DNA of 64,000 nucleotides from contig NW_026947624.1 of assembly GCF_034190915.1 (NCBI RefSeq), positions 372,001 through 436,000 of the forward strand. The letters are read 5' to 3'. Made by a program: the position numbers and the translations under genes. Shown piece by piece: positions 29,201 to 44,150 of this stretch (positions are counted from its first letter, which is position 1; each line of letters opens with the position of its first letter). This DNA comes from Cavia porcellus. Its lineage: Eukaryota > Chordata > Mammalia > Rodentia > Caviidae. The notes under the pieces were generated by a model. It saw only the letters and a program-made list of their open reading frames with translations, ran no database searches and had not been told where the DNA came from.

Positions 29201-30515
29201 ACTAGTGAATCTAATGTAACACACACCCATACAATGCGCACCACCCCGTGATGTTTTTCTCACTCCTACTAGTGAATCTAATGTAACACACACCCATACA
29301 ATGCGCTCCACCCCGTGATGTTTTTCTCACTCCTATTAGTGAATCTAATGTAACACACACCCATACAATGCGCACCACCCCGTGATGTTTTTCTCACTCA
29401 TACTACTGAATCTAATGTAACACACACCCATACAATGCGCACCACCCCGTGATGTTTTTCTCACTCCTACTAGTGAATGTAATGTCACACACACCCATAC
29501 AATGCGCACCACCCCGTGATGTCTTTCTCACTCCTACTAGTGAATGTAATGTCACACACACCCATACAAGGCGCACCACCCCTTGATGTTTTTCTCACTC
29601 CTACTAGTGAATGTAATGTAACACACACCCATACAATGCGCACCACCCCGTGATGTTTTTCTCACTGCTACTAGTGAATCTAATGTAACACACACCCATA
29701 CAATGCGGACCACCCCGTGAAGTTTTTCTCACTCCTACTAGTGAATCTAATGTAACACACACCCATACAATGCGCACCACCCCGTGATGTTTTTCTCACT
29801 CCTACTAGTGAATGTAATGTAACACACACCCATATAATGCGCACCACCCCGTGATGTTTTTCTCACTCCTACTAGTGAATGTAATGTAACACACACCCAT
29901 ACAATGCGCACCACCCCGTGATGATTTTGTCACTCCTACTGGTGAAAGTAATGTAACACACACCCATACAAGGCGCACCACCCCGTGATGTTTTTCTCAC
30001 TCCTACTAGTGAATCTAATGTAACACACACCCATACAAGGCGCACCACCCCGTGATGTTTTTCTCACTCCTACTAGTTAATCTAATGTAACACACACCCA
30101 TACAAGGCGCACCACGCCGTGATGTTTATCTCACTCCTACTAGTTAATCTAATGTAACACACACCCATACAAGGCGCACCACCCCGTGATGTTTATCTCA
30201 CTCCTACTAGTGAATCTTATGTAACACACACCCATACAAGGCGCACCACCCCGTGATGTTTTTGTCACTGCTACTATTGAATCTAATGTAACACACACCC
30301 ATACATTGCGCACCACCCCGTGATGTTTTCTCACTGCTACTAGTGAATCTAATGTAACACACACCCATATATTGCGCACCACCCATGATGTTTTTCTCAC
30401 TGCTTCTAATGAATCTAATGTAACACACACCCATACAATGCGCACCACCCCGTGATGTTTTTCTCACTCCTACTAGTGAATCTAATGTAACACACACCCA
30501 TACAATGCGCACCAC
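26253..30515. repeat. R block 1 (long form, with internal 21-mer repeat)
   Basis: Defined by a head monomer with CTCCCTCTAG (26253) and GTAGCACAC, then GATGTTTTTTCAC (66 bp), ATGCGGACC with GTGAAGTTT, ATCCATAC and GATGATTTTGTC monomers, and a tail with TAGTTAATC (about 30140), two 66-bp monomers and GCTTCTAATG. Head to tail measures 3896 bp here against 2087 bp in the other three full copies; the extra 1809 bp equals 27 monomers. Internal repetition explains it: the ATGCGGACC marker occurs at 26824, 28231 and 29705 (21 and 22 monomers apart) and GATGATTTTGTC at 27711, 29118 and 29922. Confidence 0.87.
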
Positions 30516-33160
30516 CCCGTGATGTTTTTCTCACTCCTACTAGTGAATGTAATGTAACACACACCCATACAATGCGCACCACCCCGTGATGTTTTTCTCA
30601 CTCCTACTAGTGAATGTAATGTAACACACACCCATACAATGCGCACCACCCCGTGATGTTTTTCTCACTCCAACTAGTGAATGTAATGTAACACACACCC
30701 ATACAATGCGCACCACCCCGTGATGTTTTTCTCACTCCTACTCGTGAATGTAATGTAACACACACCCATACAATGCGCACCACCCCGTGATGTTTTTCTC
30801 ACTCCTACTAGTGAATGTAATGTAACACACACCCATACAATGCGCACCACCCCGTGATGTTTTTCTCACTCCTACTAGTGAATCTAATGTAACACACACC
30901 CATACATTGCGCACCACCCCGTGATGTTTTTCTCACTCCTGCTAGTGAATGTAATGTAACACACACCCATACAATGCGCACCACCCCGTGATGTTTTTCT
31001 CACTCTTACTAGTGAATGTAATGTAACACACACCCATACAATGCGCACCACCCCGTGATGTTTTTCTCACTCCTGCTAGTGAATCTAATGTAACACACAC
31101 CCATACAATGCGCACCACCCGGTGATGTTTTTCTCACTCCTGCTAGTGAATCTAATGTAACACACACCCATACAATGCGCACCACCCCGTGATGTTTTTC
31201 TCACTCCTGCTAGTGAATCTAATGTAACACACACCCATACAAGCGCACCACCCCGTGATGTTTTTCTCACTCCTGCTAGTGAATGTAATGTAACACACAC
31301 CCATACAAGGCGCACCACCCCGTGATGTTTTTCTCACCCCTGCTAGTGAATGTAATGTAACACACACCCATACAAGGCGCACCACCCCGTGATGTTTTTC
31401 TCACTCCTACTCGTGAATGTAATGTAACACACACCCATACAATGCGCACCACCCCGTGATGTTTTTCTCACTCCTACTAATGAATGTAATGTAACACACA
31501 CCCATACAATGCGCACCACCCCGTGATGTTTTTCTCACTCCTACTAGTGAATCTAATGTAACACACACCCATACAATGCGCACCACAGCGTGATGTTTTT
31601 CTCACTCCTACTAGTGAATGTAATGTAACACACACCCATAAAATGCGCACCACCCCGTGATGTTTTTCTCACTCCTACTAGTGAATGTAATGTAACACAC
31701 ACCCATACAATGCGCACCACCCCGTGATGTTTTTCTCACTCCAACTAGTGAATGTAATGTAACACACACCCATACAATGCGCACCACCCCGTGATGTTTT
31801 TCTCACTCCTACTAGTGAATGTAATGTAACACACACCCATACAATGCGCACCACCCCGTGATGTTTTTCTCACTCCTACTAGTGAATCTAATGTAACACA
31901 CACCCATACATTGCGCACCACCCCGTGATGTTTTTCTCACTCCTGCTAGTGAATGTAATGTAACACACACCCATACAATGCGCACCACCCCGTGATGTTT
32001 TTCTCACTCCTACTAGTGAATGTAATGTAACACACACCCATACAATGCGCACCACCCCGTGATGTTTTTCTCACTCCTGCTAGTGAATCTAATGTAACAC
32101 ACACCCATACAATGCGCACCACCCCGTGATGTTTTTCTCACTCCTGCTAGTGAATCTAATGTAACACACACCCATACAATGCGCACCACCCCGTGATGTT
32201 TTTCTCACTCCTGCTAGTGAATCTAATGTAACACACACCCATACAAGCGCACCACCCCGTGATGTTTTTCTCACTCCTGCTAGTGAATGTAATGTAACAC
32301 ACACCCATACAAGGCGCACCACCCCGTGATGTTTTTCTCTCCCCTGCTAGTGAATGTAATGTAACACACACCCATACAAGGCGCACCACCCCGTGATGTT
32401 TTTCTCACTCCTACTCGTGAATGTAATGTAACACACACCCATACAATGCGCACCACCCCGTGATGTTTTTCTCACTCCTACTAATGAATGTAATGTAACA
32501 CACACCCATACAATGCGCACCACCCCGTGATGTTTTTCTCACTCCTACTAGTGAATCTAATGTAACACACACCCATACAATGCGCACCACAGCGTGATGT
32601 TTTTCTCACTCCTACTAGTGAATGTAATGTAACACACACCCATAAAATGCGCACCACCCCGTGATGTTTTTCTCACTCCTACTAGTGAATGTAATGTAAG
32701 ACACACCCATACAATGCGCACCACCCCGTGATGTTTTTCTCACTCCAACTAGTGAATGTAATGTAACACACACCCGTACAATGCGCACCACCCCGTGATG
32801 TTTTTCTCACTCCTACTAGTGAATGTAATGTAACACACACCCATACAATGCGCACCACCCCGTGATGTTTATCTCACTCCTACTAGAGTATGTAATGTAA
32901 CACACACCCATACAATGCGCACCACCCCGTGATGTTTTTCTCACTCCTACTAGTGAATCTGATGTAACACACACCCATACAATGCGCACCACCACGTGAT
33001 GTTTTTCTCACTCCTGCTAGTGAATCTAATGTAACACACACCCATACAATGCGCACCACCCCGTGATGTTTTTCTCACTCCTACTAGTGAATCTAATGTA
33101 ACACACACCCATACAATGCGCACCACCCCGTGATGTTTTTCTCACTCCTACTAGTGAATG
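30516..33160. repeat. 39-monomer unit, copy 1, with nested 15-mer duplication
   Basis: This block introduces CTGCTAG runs and the 66-bp ACAAGCGC monomer. Inside it, about 30.83-31.86 kb is duplicated at 31.84-32.86 kb with an offset of 1004 bp (15 monomers, one of 66 bp): ACAAGCGC 31241 and 32245, CACAGCGTG 31586 and 32590, CCAACTAG 31741 and 32745. The whole block then recurs 2611 bp to the right. Copy-specific markers are GTAAGACAC (32700) and ACTAGAGTATG (32884). Confidence 0.9.
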
Positions 33161-35600
33161 TAATGTAACACACACCCATACAATGCGCACCACCCCGTGA
33201 TGTCTTTCTCACTCCTACTAGTGAATGTAATGTAACACACACCCATACAATGCGCACCACCCCGTGATGATTTTCTCACTCCAACTAGTGAATGTAATGT
33301 AACACACACCCATACAATGCGCACCACCCCGTGATGTTTTTCTCACTCCTACTCGTGAATGTAATGTAACACACACCCATACAATGCGCACCACCCCGTG
33401 ATGTTTTTCTCACTCCTACTAGTGAATGTAATGTAACACACACCCATACAATGCGCACCACCCCGTGATGTTTTTCTCACTCCTACTAGTGAATCTAATG
33501 TAACACACACCCATACATTGCGCACCACCCCGTGATGTTTTTCTCACTCCTGCTAGTGAATGTAATGTAACACACACCCATACAATGCGCACCACCCCGT
33601 GATGTTTTTCTCACTCCTACTAGTGAATGTAATGTAACACACACCCATACAATGCGCACCACCCCGTGATGTTTTTCTCACTCCTGCTAGTGAATCTAAT
33701 GTAACACACACCCATACAATGCGCACCACCCGGTGATGTTTTTCTCACTCCTGCTAGTGAATCTAATGTAACACACACCCATACAATGCGCACCACCCCG
33801 TGATGTTTTTCTCACTCCTGCTAGTGAATCTAATGTAACACACACCCATACAAGCGCACCACCCCGTGATGTTTTTCTCACTCCTGCTAGTGAATGTAAT
33901 GTAACACACACCCATACAAGGCGCACCACCCCGTGATGTTTTTCTCACCCCTGCTAGTGAATGTAATGTAACACACACCCATACAAGGCGCACCACCCCG
34001 TGATGTTTTTCTCACTCCTACTCGTGAATGTAATGTAACACACACCCATACAATGCGCACCACCCCGTGATGTTTTTCTCACTCCTACTAATGAATGTAA
34101 TGTAACACACACCCATACAATGCGCACCACCCCGTGATGTTTTTCTCACTCCTACTAGTGAATCTAATGTAACACACACCCATACAATGCGCACCACAGC
34201 GTGATGTTTTTCTCACTCCTACTAGTGAATGTAATGTAACACACACCCATAAAATGCGCACCACCCCGTGATGTTTTTCTCACTCCTACTAGTGAATGTA
34301 ATGTAACACACACCCATACAATGCGCACCACCCCGTGATGTTTTTCTCACTCCAACTAGTGAATGTAATGTAACACACACCCATACAATGCGCACCACCC
34401 CGTGATGTTTTTCTCACTCCTACTAGTGAATGTAATGTAACACACACCCATACAATGCGCACCACCCCGTGATGTTTTTCTCACTCCTACTAGTGAATCT
34501 AATGTAACACACACCCATACATTGCGCACCACCCCGTGATGTTTTTCTCACTCCTGGTAGTGAATGTAATGTAACACACACCCATACAATGCGCACCACC
34601 CCGTGATGTTTTTCTCACTCCTACTAGTGAATGTAATGTAACACACACCCATACAATGCGCACCACCCCGTGATGTTTTTCTCACTCCTGCTAGTGAATC
34701 TAATGTAACACACACCCATACAATGCGCACCACCCCGTGATGTTTTTCTCACTCCTGCTAGTGAATCTAATGTAACACACACCCATACAATGCGCACCAC
34801 CCCGTGATGTTTTTCTCACTCCTGCTAGTGAATCTAATGTAACACACACACATACAAGCGCACCACCCCGTGATATTTTTCTCACTCCTGCTAGTGAATG
34901 TAATGTAACACACACCCATACAAGGCGCACCACCCCGTGATGTTTTTCTCTCCCCTGCTAGTGAATGTAATGTAACACACACCCATACAAGGCGCACCAC
35001 CCCGTGATGTTTTTCTCACTCCTACTCGTGAATGTAATGTAACACACACCCATACAATGCGCACCACCCCGTGATGTTTTTCTCACTCCTACTAATGAAT
35101 GTAATGTAACACACACCCATACAATGCGCACCACCCCGTGATGTTTTTCTCACTCCTACTAGTGAATCTAATGTAACACACACCCATACAATGCGCACCA
35201 CAGCGTGATGTTTTTCTCACTCCTACTAGTGAATGTAATGTAACACACACCCATAAAATGCGCACCACCCCGTGATGTTTTTCTCACTCCTACTAGTGAA
35301 TGTAATGTAAGACACACCCATACAATGCGCACCACCCCGTGATGTTTTTCTCACTCCAACTCGTGAATGTAATGTAACACACACCCATACAATGCGCACC
35401 ACCCCGTGATGTTTTTCTCACTCCTACTAGTGAATGTAGTGTAACACACACCCATACAATGCGCACCACCCCGTGATGTTTATCTCACTCCTACTAGAGT
35501 ATGTAATGTAACACACACCCATACAATGCGCACCACCCCGTGATGTTTTTCTCACTCCTACTAGTGAATCTGATGTAACACACACCCATACAATGCGCAC
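33161..35600. repeat. 39-monomer unit, copy 2, with nested 15-mer duplication
   Basis: Reproduces copy 1 at +2611 bp (39 monomers with two of 66 bp), including both levels: ACAAGCGC at about 33852 and 34856, CACAGCGTG at 34197 and 35201, GTAAGACAC at 35311, ACTAGAGTATG at about 35495. The nested 1004-bp duplication therefore predates the 2611-bp one. Homology is lost at about 33.0 and 35.6 kb. Confidence 0.9.
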
Positions 35601-38400
35601 CACCACGTGATGTTTTTCTCACTCCTACTAGTGAATCTGATGTGACACACACCCATACAATGCGCAAGACCCCGTGATGTTTTTCTCACTCCTATTAGTG
35701 AATCTGATGTAACACACACCAATACAATGCGCACCACCCCGTGATGTTTTTCTCACTCCTACTAGTGAATGTGATGTAACACACACCCATACAATGCGCA
35801 CCACCCCGTGATGATTTTCTCACTCCTACTAGTGAATGTGATGTAACACACACCCATACAACCCGCACCACACCGTGATGTTTTTCTCAGTCCTACTAGT
35901 GAATGTAATGTAACACACACCCATACAATGCGCACCACCCCGTGATGTTTTTCTCACTCCTACTAGTGAATGTAATGTAACACACACCCATACAATGGGC
36001 ACCACCCCGTGATGTTTTTCTCACTCCTGCTAGTGAATCTAATGTAACACACACCCATACAATGCGCACCACCCCGTGATGTTTTTCTCACTCCTGCTAG
36101 TGAATCTAATGTAACACACACCCATACAATGCGCACCACCCCGTGATGTTTTTCTCACTCCTGCTAGTGAATCTAATGTAACACACACCCATACAAGTGC
36201 ACCACCCCGTGATGTTTTTCTAACTCCTGCTAGTGTATGTAATGTAACACACACCCATACAAGGCGCACCACCCCGTGATGTTTTTCTCACCCCTGCTAG
36301 TGAATGTAATGTAACACACACCCATACAAGGCGCACCACCCCGTGATGTTTTTCTCACTCCTACTAGTGAATCTAATGTGACAAACACACATACAATGCG
36401 CACCACACCATGATGTTTTTCTCACTCCTACTAGTGAATCTAATGTGACACACACCCATACAATGCGCACCACCCCGTGATGTTTTTCTCACTCCTACTA
36501 GTGAATCTAATGTAACACACATCCATACAATGCGCACCACCCCTTGATGTTTTTCTCACTCCTACTAGTGAATGTAATGTAACACACACCCATACAATGC
36601 GCACCACCCCGTGATGTTTTTCTCACTCCTACTAGTGAATCTAATGTAACACACACCCATACAATGCGCACCACACCGTGATGTTTTTCTCACTCCTACT
36701 AGTGAATCTAATGTAACACACACCCATACAATGCGCACCACACCGTGATGTTTTTCTCACTCCTACTAGTGAATCTAATGTAACACACACCCATACAATG
36801 CGCACCACCCCGTGATGTTTTTCTCACTCCTACTAGTGAATCTAATGTAACACACACCCATACAATGCGCACCACCCCGTGATGTTTTTCTCACTCCTAC
36901 TAGTGAATGTAATGTAACACGCACCCATACAATGCGCACCACCCCGTGATGTTTTTCTCACTCCTACTAGTGAATCTAATGTAACACGCACCCATACAAT
37001 GCGCACCACCCCGTGATGTTTTTCTCACTCCTACTAGTGAATGTAATGTAACATGCACCCATACAATGCGCTCCAGCCCGTGATGTTTTTCTCACTCCTA
37101 CTAGTGAATGTAATGTAACACACACCCATACAATGCGCACCACCCCGTGATGTTTTTCTCACTCCTACTAGTGAATGTAATGTAACACACACCCATACAA
37201 TGCGCACCACCCCGTGATGATTTTCTCACTCCTACTAGTGAATGTAATGTAACACACACCCATACAATGCGCACCACCCCGTGATGTTTTTCTCACTCCT
37301 ACTAGTGAATGTAATGTAACACACACCCATACAATGCGCACCACCCCGTGATGTTTTTCTCACTCCTACTAGTGAATGTAATGTAACACACACCCATACA
37401 ATGCGCACCACCGCATGATGTTTTTCTCACTCCTACTAGTGAATCTAATGTAACACACACCCATACAATGCGCACCACCCGGTGATGTTTTTCTCACTCC
37501 TACTAGTGAATGTAATGTAACACACACACATACAATGCGCACCACCCCGTGATGTTTTTCTCACTCCTACTAGTGAATGTAATGTAACACACACCCATAC
37601 AATGCGCACCACCCCGTGATGTTTTTCTCACTCCTACTAGTGAATCTAATGTAACACACACCCATACAATGCGCACCACCCCGTGATGTTTTTCTCACTA
37701 CTACTAGTGAATCTAATGTAACACACACCCATACAATGCGCACCACCCCGTGATGTTTTTCTCACTCCTACTAGTGAATCTAATGTAACACACACCCATA
37801 CAATGCGCACCACCCCGTGATGTTTTTCTCACTCCTACTAGTGAATGTAATGTAACACACACCCATACAATGCGCACCACCCCGTGATGTTTTTCTCACT
37901 CCTACTAGAGAATGTAATGTAACACACACCCATACAATGCGCACCACCCCGTGATGTTTTTCTCACTGCTACTAGTGAATCTAATGTAACACACACCCAT
38001 ACAATGTGCACCACCCCGTGATGTTTTTCTCACTGCTACTAGTGAATGTAATGTAACACACACCCATACAATGCGCACCACCCCGTGATGTTTTTCTCAC
38101 TCCTACTAGTGAATCTAATCTAACACACACCCATACAATGCGCACCACCCCGTGATGTTTTTCTCACTCCTACTAGTGAATCTGATGTAACACACACCCA
38201 TACAATGCGCACCACCCCGTGATGATTTTCTCACTCCTACTAGTGAACGTAATGTAACACACACCCATACAATGCGCACCACCCCGTGATGTTTTTCTCA
38301 CTCTTACTAGTGAATGTAATGTAACACACACCCAAACAATGCGCACCACCCCGTGATGTTTTTCTCACTCCTACTAGTGAATCTAATGTAACACACACCC
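35601..38400. repeat. Satellite stretch with GTGACACAC monomers
   Basis: About 42 monomers. The left part (36.0-36.36 kb) carries another CTGCTAG/ACAAGTGC segment of the 39-mer type, followed by monomers with TAATGTGACA and CACACCATGATG (36.38-36.45 kb). The CACGCACCC variant, otherwise typical of the first 25 kb, reappears at 36.9-37.0 kb, with an ACATGCACCC derivative at 37.05 kb. Further right, CCGCATG, CCCGGTGATG and CACTACTACTAG monomers resemble 40.7-41.1 kb. Nothing but satellite. Confidence 0.8.
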
Positions 38401-39655
38401 ATACAATGCGCACCACCCCGTGATGTTTTTCTCACTCCTACTAGTGAATGTAATGTAACACACACCCATACAATGCGCACCAGCCCGTGATGTTTTTCTC
38501 ACTCCTACTAGAGGATGTAATGTAACACACACCCATACAATGCGCAGCACCCCGTGATGTTTTTCTCACTGCTACTAGTGAATCTAATGTAACACACACC
38601 CATACAATGTGCACCACCCCGTGATGTTTTTCTCACTGCTACTAGTGAATGTAATGTAACACACACCCATACAATGCGCACCACCCCGTGATGTTTTTCT
38701 CACTCCTACTAGTGAATCTAATCTAACACACACCCATACAATGCGCACCACCCCGTGATGTTTTTCTCACTCCTACTAGTGAATCTGATGTAACACACAC
38801 CCATACAGTGCGCACCACCCCGTGATGTTTTTCTCACTCCTACTAGTGAATGTAATGTAACACACACCCAAACAATGCGCACCACCCCGTGATGTTTTTC
38901 TCACTCCTACTAGTGAATCTGATGTAACACACACCCATACAATGCGCACCATCCCCTGATGTTTTTCTCACTCCTACTAGTGAATGTGATGTAACACACA
39001 CCCATACAATGCGCACCACCCCGTGATGTTTTTCTCACTCCTACTAGTGAATGTAATGTAACACACACCCAAACAATGCGCACCACCCCGTGATTTTTTT
39101 CTCACTCCTACTAGTGAATCTAATGTAACACACACCCATACAATGCGCACCACCCCGTGATGTTTTTCTCCCTCCTACTAGTGAATCTAATGTAACACAC
39201 ACCGATACAATGCGCACCACCCCGTGATGTTTTTCTGACTCCTACTAGTGAATGTAATGTAACACACACCCATACAATGCGCACCACCCCGTGATGTTTT
39301 TCTCACTCCCACTAGTGAATCTAATGTAACACACACCCATACAATGCGCACCACCCCGTGATGTTTTTCTCACTCCCTCTAGTGAATCTAATGTAGCACA
39401 CACCCATACAATGCGCACCACCCCGTGATGTTTTTCTCACTCCCACTAGTGAATCTAATGTAACACACACACATACAATGCGCACCACCCCGTGATGTTT
39501 TTCTCACTGCCACTAGTGAATGTAATGTAACACACACCCATGCAATGCGCACCACCCCGTGATGTTTTTCTCACTGCTACTAGTGAATGTAATGTAACAC
39601 ACACCCATACAATGCGCACCACCCCGTGATGTTTTTCTCACTGCTACTAGTGAAT

Positions 39656-39960
39656 CTAATGTAACACACACCCATACAATGCGCACCACCCCGTGATGTT
39701 TTTCTCCCTCCTACTAGTGAATCTAATGTAACACACACCCATACAATGCGCACCACCCCGTGATATTTTTCTCACTCCTGCTAGTGAATCTAATGTAACA
39801 CACACCCATACAAGCGCACCACCCCGTGATGTTTTTCTCACTCCTGCTAGTTAATGTAATGTAACACACACCCATACAAGGCGCACCACCCCGTGATGTT
39901 TTTCTCACCCCTGCTAGTGAATGTAATGTAACACACACCCATACAAGGCGCACCACCCCG
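39656..39960. repeat. Chimeric junction: R-block head joined to 39-mer-type tail
   Basis: Monomers up to about 39.72 kb follow the R-block head order (CTCCCTCTAG, GTAGCACAC, CACTGCCACTAG, TCTCCCTCC). The next ones switch to GTGATATTTTT with CTGCTAG, ACAAGCGC, ACAAGGCGC and then TAATGTGACA, the order seen at 36.1-36.45 kb. The same junction is found at about 42470-42775 (by the 2814-bp duplication) and 51109-51474. Confidence 0.82.
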
Positions 39961-40515
39961 TGATGTTTTTCTCACTCCTACTAGTGAATCTAATGTGACA
40001 CACACACATACAATGCGCACCACACCATGATGTTTTTCTCACTCCTACTAGTGAATCTAATGTGACACACACCCATACAATGCGCACCACCCCGTGATGT
40101 TTTTCTCACTCCTACTAGTGAAAGTAATGTAACACACACCCATACAATGCGCACCACCCCGTGATGTTTTTCTCACTCCTACTAGTGAATGTAATGTAAC
40201 ACACACCCATACAATGCGCACCACCCCGTGATGTTTTTCTCACTCCTACTAGTGAATGTAATGTAACACACACCCATACAATGCGCACCACCCCGTGATG
40301 TTTTTCTCACTCCTACTAGTGAATGTAATGTAACACACACCCATATAATGCGCACCACCCCGTGATGTTTTTCTCACTCCTACTAGTGAATGTAATGTAA
40401 CACACACCCATACAATGCGCACCACCCCGTGATGTTTTTCTCACTCCTACTAGTGAATGTAATGTAACACACACCCATACAATGCGCACCACCGCATGAT
40501 GTTTTTCTCACTCCT

Positions 40516-40583
40516 ACTAGTGAATCTAATGTAACACACACCCATACAATGCGCCACCACCCCGTGATGTTTTTCTCACTCCT
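40516..40583. repeat. Only 68-bp monomer in the window
   Basis: An extra C after GCG gives GCGCCACCACCCC. Its partner 2814 bp to the right is 67 bp, so the insertion is younger than that duplication. It also fuses reading frames on the minus strand, which explains the 103-codon open frame over 40383-40694. Confidence 0.93.
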
Positions 40584-43500
40584 ACTAGTGAATGTAATGT
40601 AACACACACCCATACAATGCGCACCACCCCGTGATGTTTTTCTCACTCCTACTAGTGAATGTAATGTAACACACACCCATACAATGCGCACCACCCCGTG
40701 ATGTTTTTATCACTCCTACTAGTGAATGTAATGTAACACACACCCATACAATGCGCACCACCGCATGATGTTTTTCTCACTCCTACTAGTGAATCTAATG
40801 TAACACACACCCATACAATGCGCACCACCCGGTGATGTTTTTCTCACTCCTACTAGTGAATGTAATGTAACACACACCCATACAATGCGCACCACCCCGT
40901 GATGTTTTTCTCACTCCTACTAGTGAATGTAATGTAACACACACCCATACAATGCGCACCACCCCGTGATGTTTTTCTCACTCCTACTAGTGAATCTAAT
41001 GTAACACACACCCATACAATGCGCACCACCCCGTGATATTTTTCTCACTACTACTAGTGAATCTAATGTAACACACACCCATACAATGCGCACCACCCCG
41101 TGATGTTTTTTTCACTCCTACTAGTGAATCTAATGTAACACACACCCATACAATGCGCACCACCCCGTGATGTTTTTCTCACTCCTACTAGTGAATGTAA
41201 TGTAACACACACCCATACAATGCGCACCACCCCGTGATGTTTTTCTCACTCCTACTAGTGAATCTAATGTAACACACACCCATACAATGCGCACCAGCCC
41301 GTGATGTTTTTCTCACTCATACTAGAGGATGTAATGTAACACACACCCATACAATGCGCAGCACCCCGTGATGTTTTTCTCACTGCTACTAGTGAATCTA
41401 ATGTAACACACACCCATACAATGTGCACCACCCCGTGATGTTTTTCTCACTGCTACTAGTGAATGTAATGTAACACACACCCATACAATGCGCACCACCC
41501 CGTGATGTTTTTCTCACTCCTACTAGTGAATCTAATCTAACACACACCCATACAATGCGCACCACCCCGTGATGTTTTTCTCACTCCTACTAGTGAATCT
41601 GATGTAACACACACCCATACAGTGCGCACCACCCCGTGATGTTTTTCTCACTCCTACTAGTGAATGTAATGTAACACACACCCAAACAATGCGCACCACC
41701 CCGTGATGTTTTTCTCACTCCTACTAGTGAATCTGATGTAACACACACCCATACAATGCGCACCATCCCCTGATGTTTTTCTCACTCCTACTAGTGAATG
41801 TGATGTAACACACACCCATAAAATGCGCACCACCCCGTGATGTTTTTCTCACTCCTACTAGTGAATGTAATGTAACACACACCCAAACAATGCGCACCAC
41901 CCCGTGATTTTTTTCTCACTCCTACTAGTGAATCTAATGTAACACACACCCATACAATGCGCACCACCCCGTGATGTTTTTCTCCCTCCTACTAGTGAAT
42001 CTAATGTAACACACACCGATACAATGCGCACCACCCCGTGATGTTTTTCTGACTCCTACTAGTGAATGTAATGTAACACACACCCATACAATGCGCACCA
42101 CCCCGTGATGTTTTTCTCACTCCCACTAGTGAATCTAATGTAACACACACCCATACAATGTGCACCACCCCGTGATGTTTTTCTCACTCCCTCTAGTGAA
42201 TCTAATGTAGCACACACCCATACAATGCGCACCACCCCGTGATGTTTTTCTCACTCCCACTAGTGAATCTAATGTAACACACACACATACAATGCGCACC
42301 ACCCCGTGATGTTTTTCTCACTGCCACTAGTGAATGTAATGTAACACACACCCATGCAATGCGCACCACCCCGTGATGTTTTTCTCACTGCTACTAGTGA
42401 ATGTAATGTAACACACACCCATACAATGCGCACCACCCCGTGATGTTTTTCTCACTGCTACTAGTGAATCTAATGTAACACACACCCATACAATGCGCAC
42501 CACCCCGTGATGTTTTTCTCCCTCCTACTAGTGAATCTAATGTAACACACACCCATACAATGCGCACCACCCCGTGATATTTTTCTCACTCCTGCTAGTG
42601 AATCTAATGTAACACACACCCATACAAGCGCACCACCCCGTGATGTTTTTCTCACTCCTGCTAGTGAATGTAATGTAACACACACCCATACAAGGCGCAC
42701 CACCCCGTGATGTTTTTCTCACCCCTGCTAGTGAATGTAATGTAACACACACCCATACAAGGCGCACCACCCCGTGATGTTTTTCTCACTCCTACTAGTG
42801 AATCTAATGTGACACACACACATACAATGCGCACCACACCATGATGTTTTTCTCACTCCTACTAGTGAATCTAATGTGACACACACCCATACAATGCGCA
42901 CCACCCCGTGATGTTTTTCTCACTCCTACTAGTGAAAGTAATGTAACACACACCCATACAATGCGCACCACCCCGTGATGTTTTTCTCACTCCTACTAGT
43001 GAATGTAATGTAACACACACCCATACAATGCGCACCACCCCGTGATGTTTTTCTCACTCCTACTAGTGAATGTAATGTAACACACACCCATACAATGCGC
43101 ACCACCCCGTGATGTTTTTCTCACTCCTACTAGTGAATGTAATGTAACACACACCCATACAATGCGCACCACCCCGTGATGTTTTTCTCACTCCTACTAG
43201 TGAATGTAATGTAACACACACCCATACAATGCGCACCACCCCGTGATGTTTTTCTCACTCCTACTAGTGAATGTAATGTAACACACACCCATACAATGCG
43301 CACCACCGCATGATGTTTTTCTCACTCCTACTAGTGAATCTAATGTAACACACACCCATACAATGCGCACCACCCCGTGATGTTTTTCTCACTCCTACTA
43401 GTGAATGTAATGTAACACACACCCATACAATGCGCACCACCCCGTGATGTTTTTCTCACTCCTACTAGTGAATGTAATGTAACACACACCCATACAATGC

Positions 43501-44150
43501 GCACCACCCCGTGATGTTTTTATCACTCCTACTAGTGAATGTAATGTAACACACACCCATACAATGCGCACCACCGCATGATGTTTTTCTCACTCCTACT
43601 AGTGAATCTAATGTAACACACACCCATACAATGCTCACCACCCCGTGATGTTTTTCTCACTCCTACTAGTGAATGTAATGTAACACACACCCATACAATG
43701 CGCACCACCCCGTGATGTTTTTCTCACTCCTACTAGTGAATGTAATGTAACACACACCCATACAATGCGCACCACCCCGTGATGTTTTTCTCACTCCTAC
43801 TAGTGAATCTAATGTAACACACACCCATACAATGCGCACCACCCCGTGATGTTTTTCTCACTACTACTAGTGAATCTAATGTAACACACACCCATACAAT
43901 GCGCACCACCCCGTGATGTTTTTTTCACTCCTACTAGTGAATATAATGTAACACACACCCATACAATGCGCACGACCCCGTGATGTTTTTCTCACTCCTA
44001 CTAGTGAATGTAATGTAACACACACCCATAAAATGCGCACCACCCCGTGATGTTTTTCTCACTCCTACTAGTGAATCTAATGTAACACACACCCATACAA
44101 TGCGCACCACCCCGTGATGTTTTTCTCACTCCTACTAGAGGATGTAATGT

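Larger units (their letters stand above)
38401..44150. repeat. 42-monomer tandem duplication (2814 bp)
   Basis: About 38.4-41.3 kb recurs at about 41.2-44.15 kb at +2814 bp: CACCAGCCCG (38481 and 41295), GCGCAGCACC (38546 and 41360), CTCCCTCTAG (39377 and 42191), ACAAGCGC (39812 and 42626), TAATGTGACA (39991 and 42805). Beyond the 68-bp monomer at 40516 the offset becomes 2813 (TTTTTATCACTCC 40709 and 43522), as expected if copy 1 alone gained a base. Confidence 0.9.
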
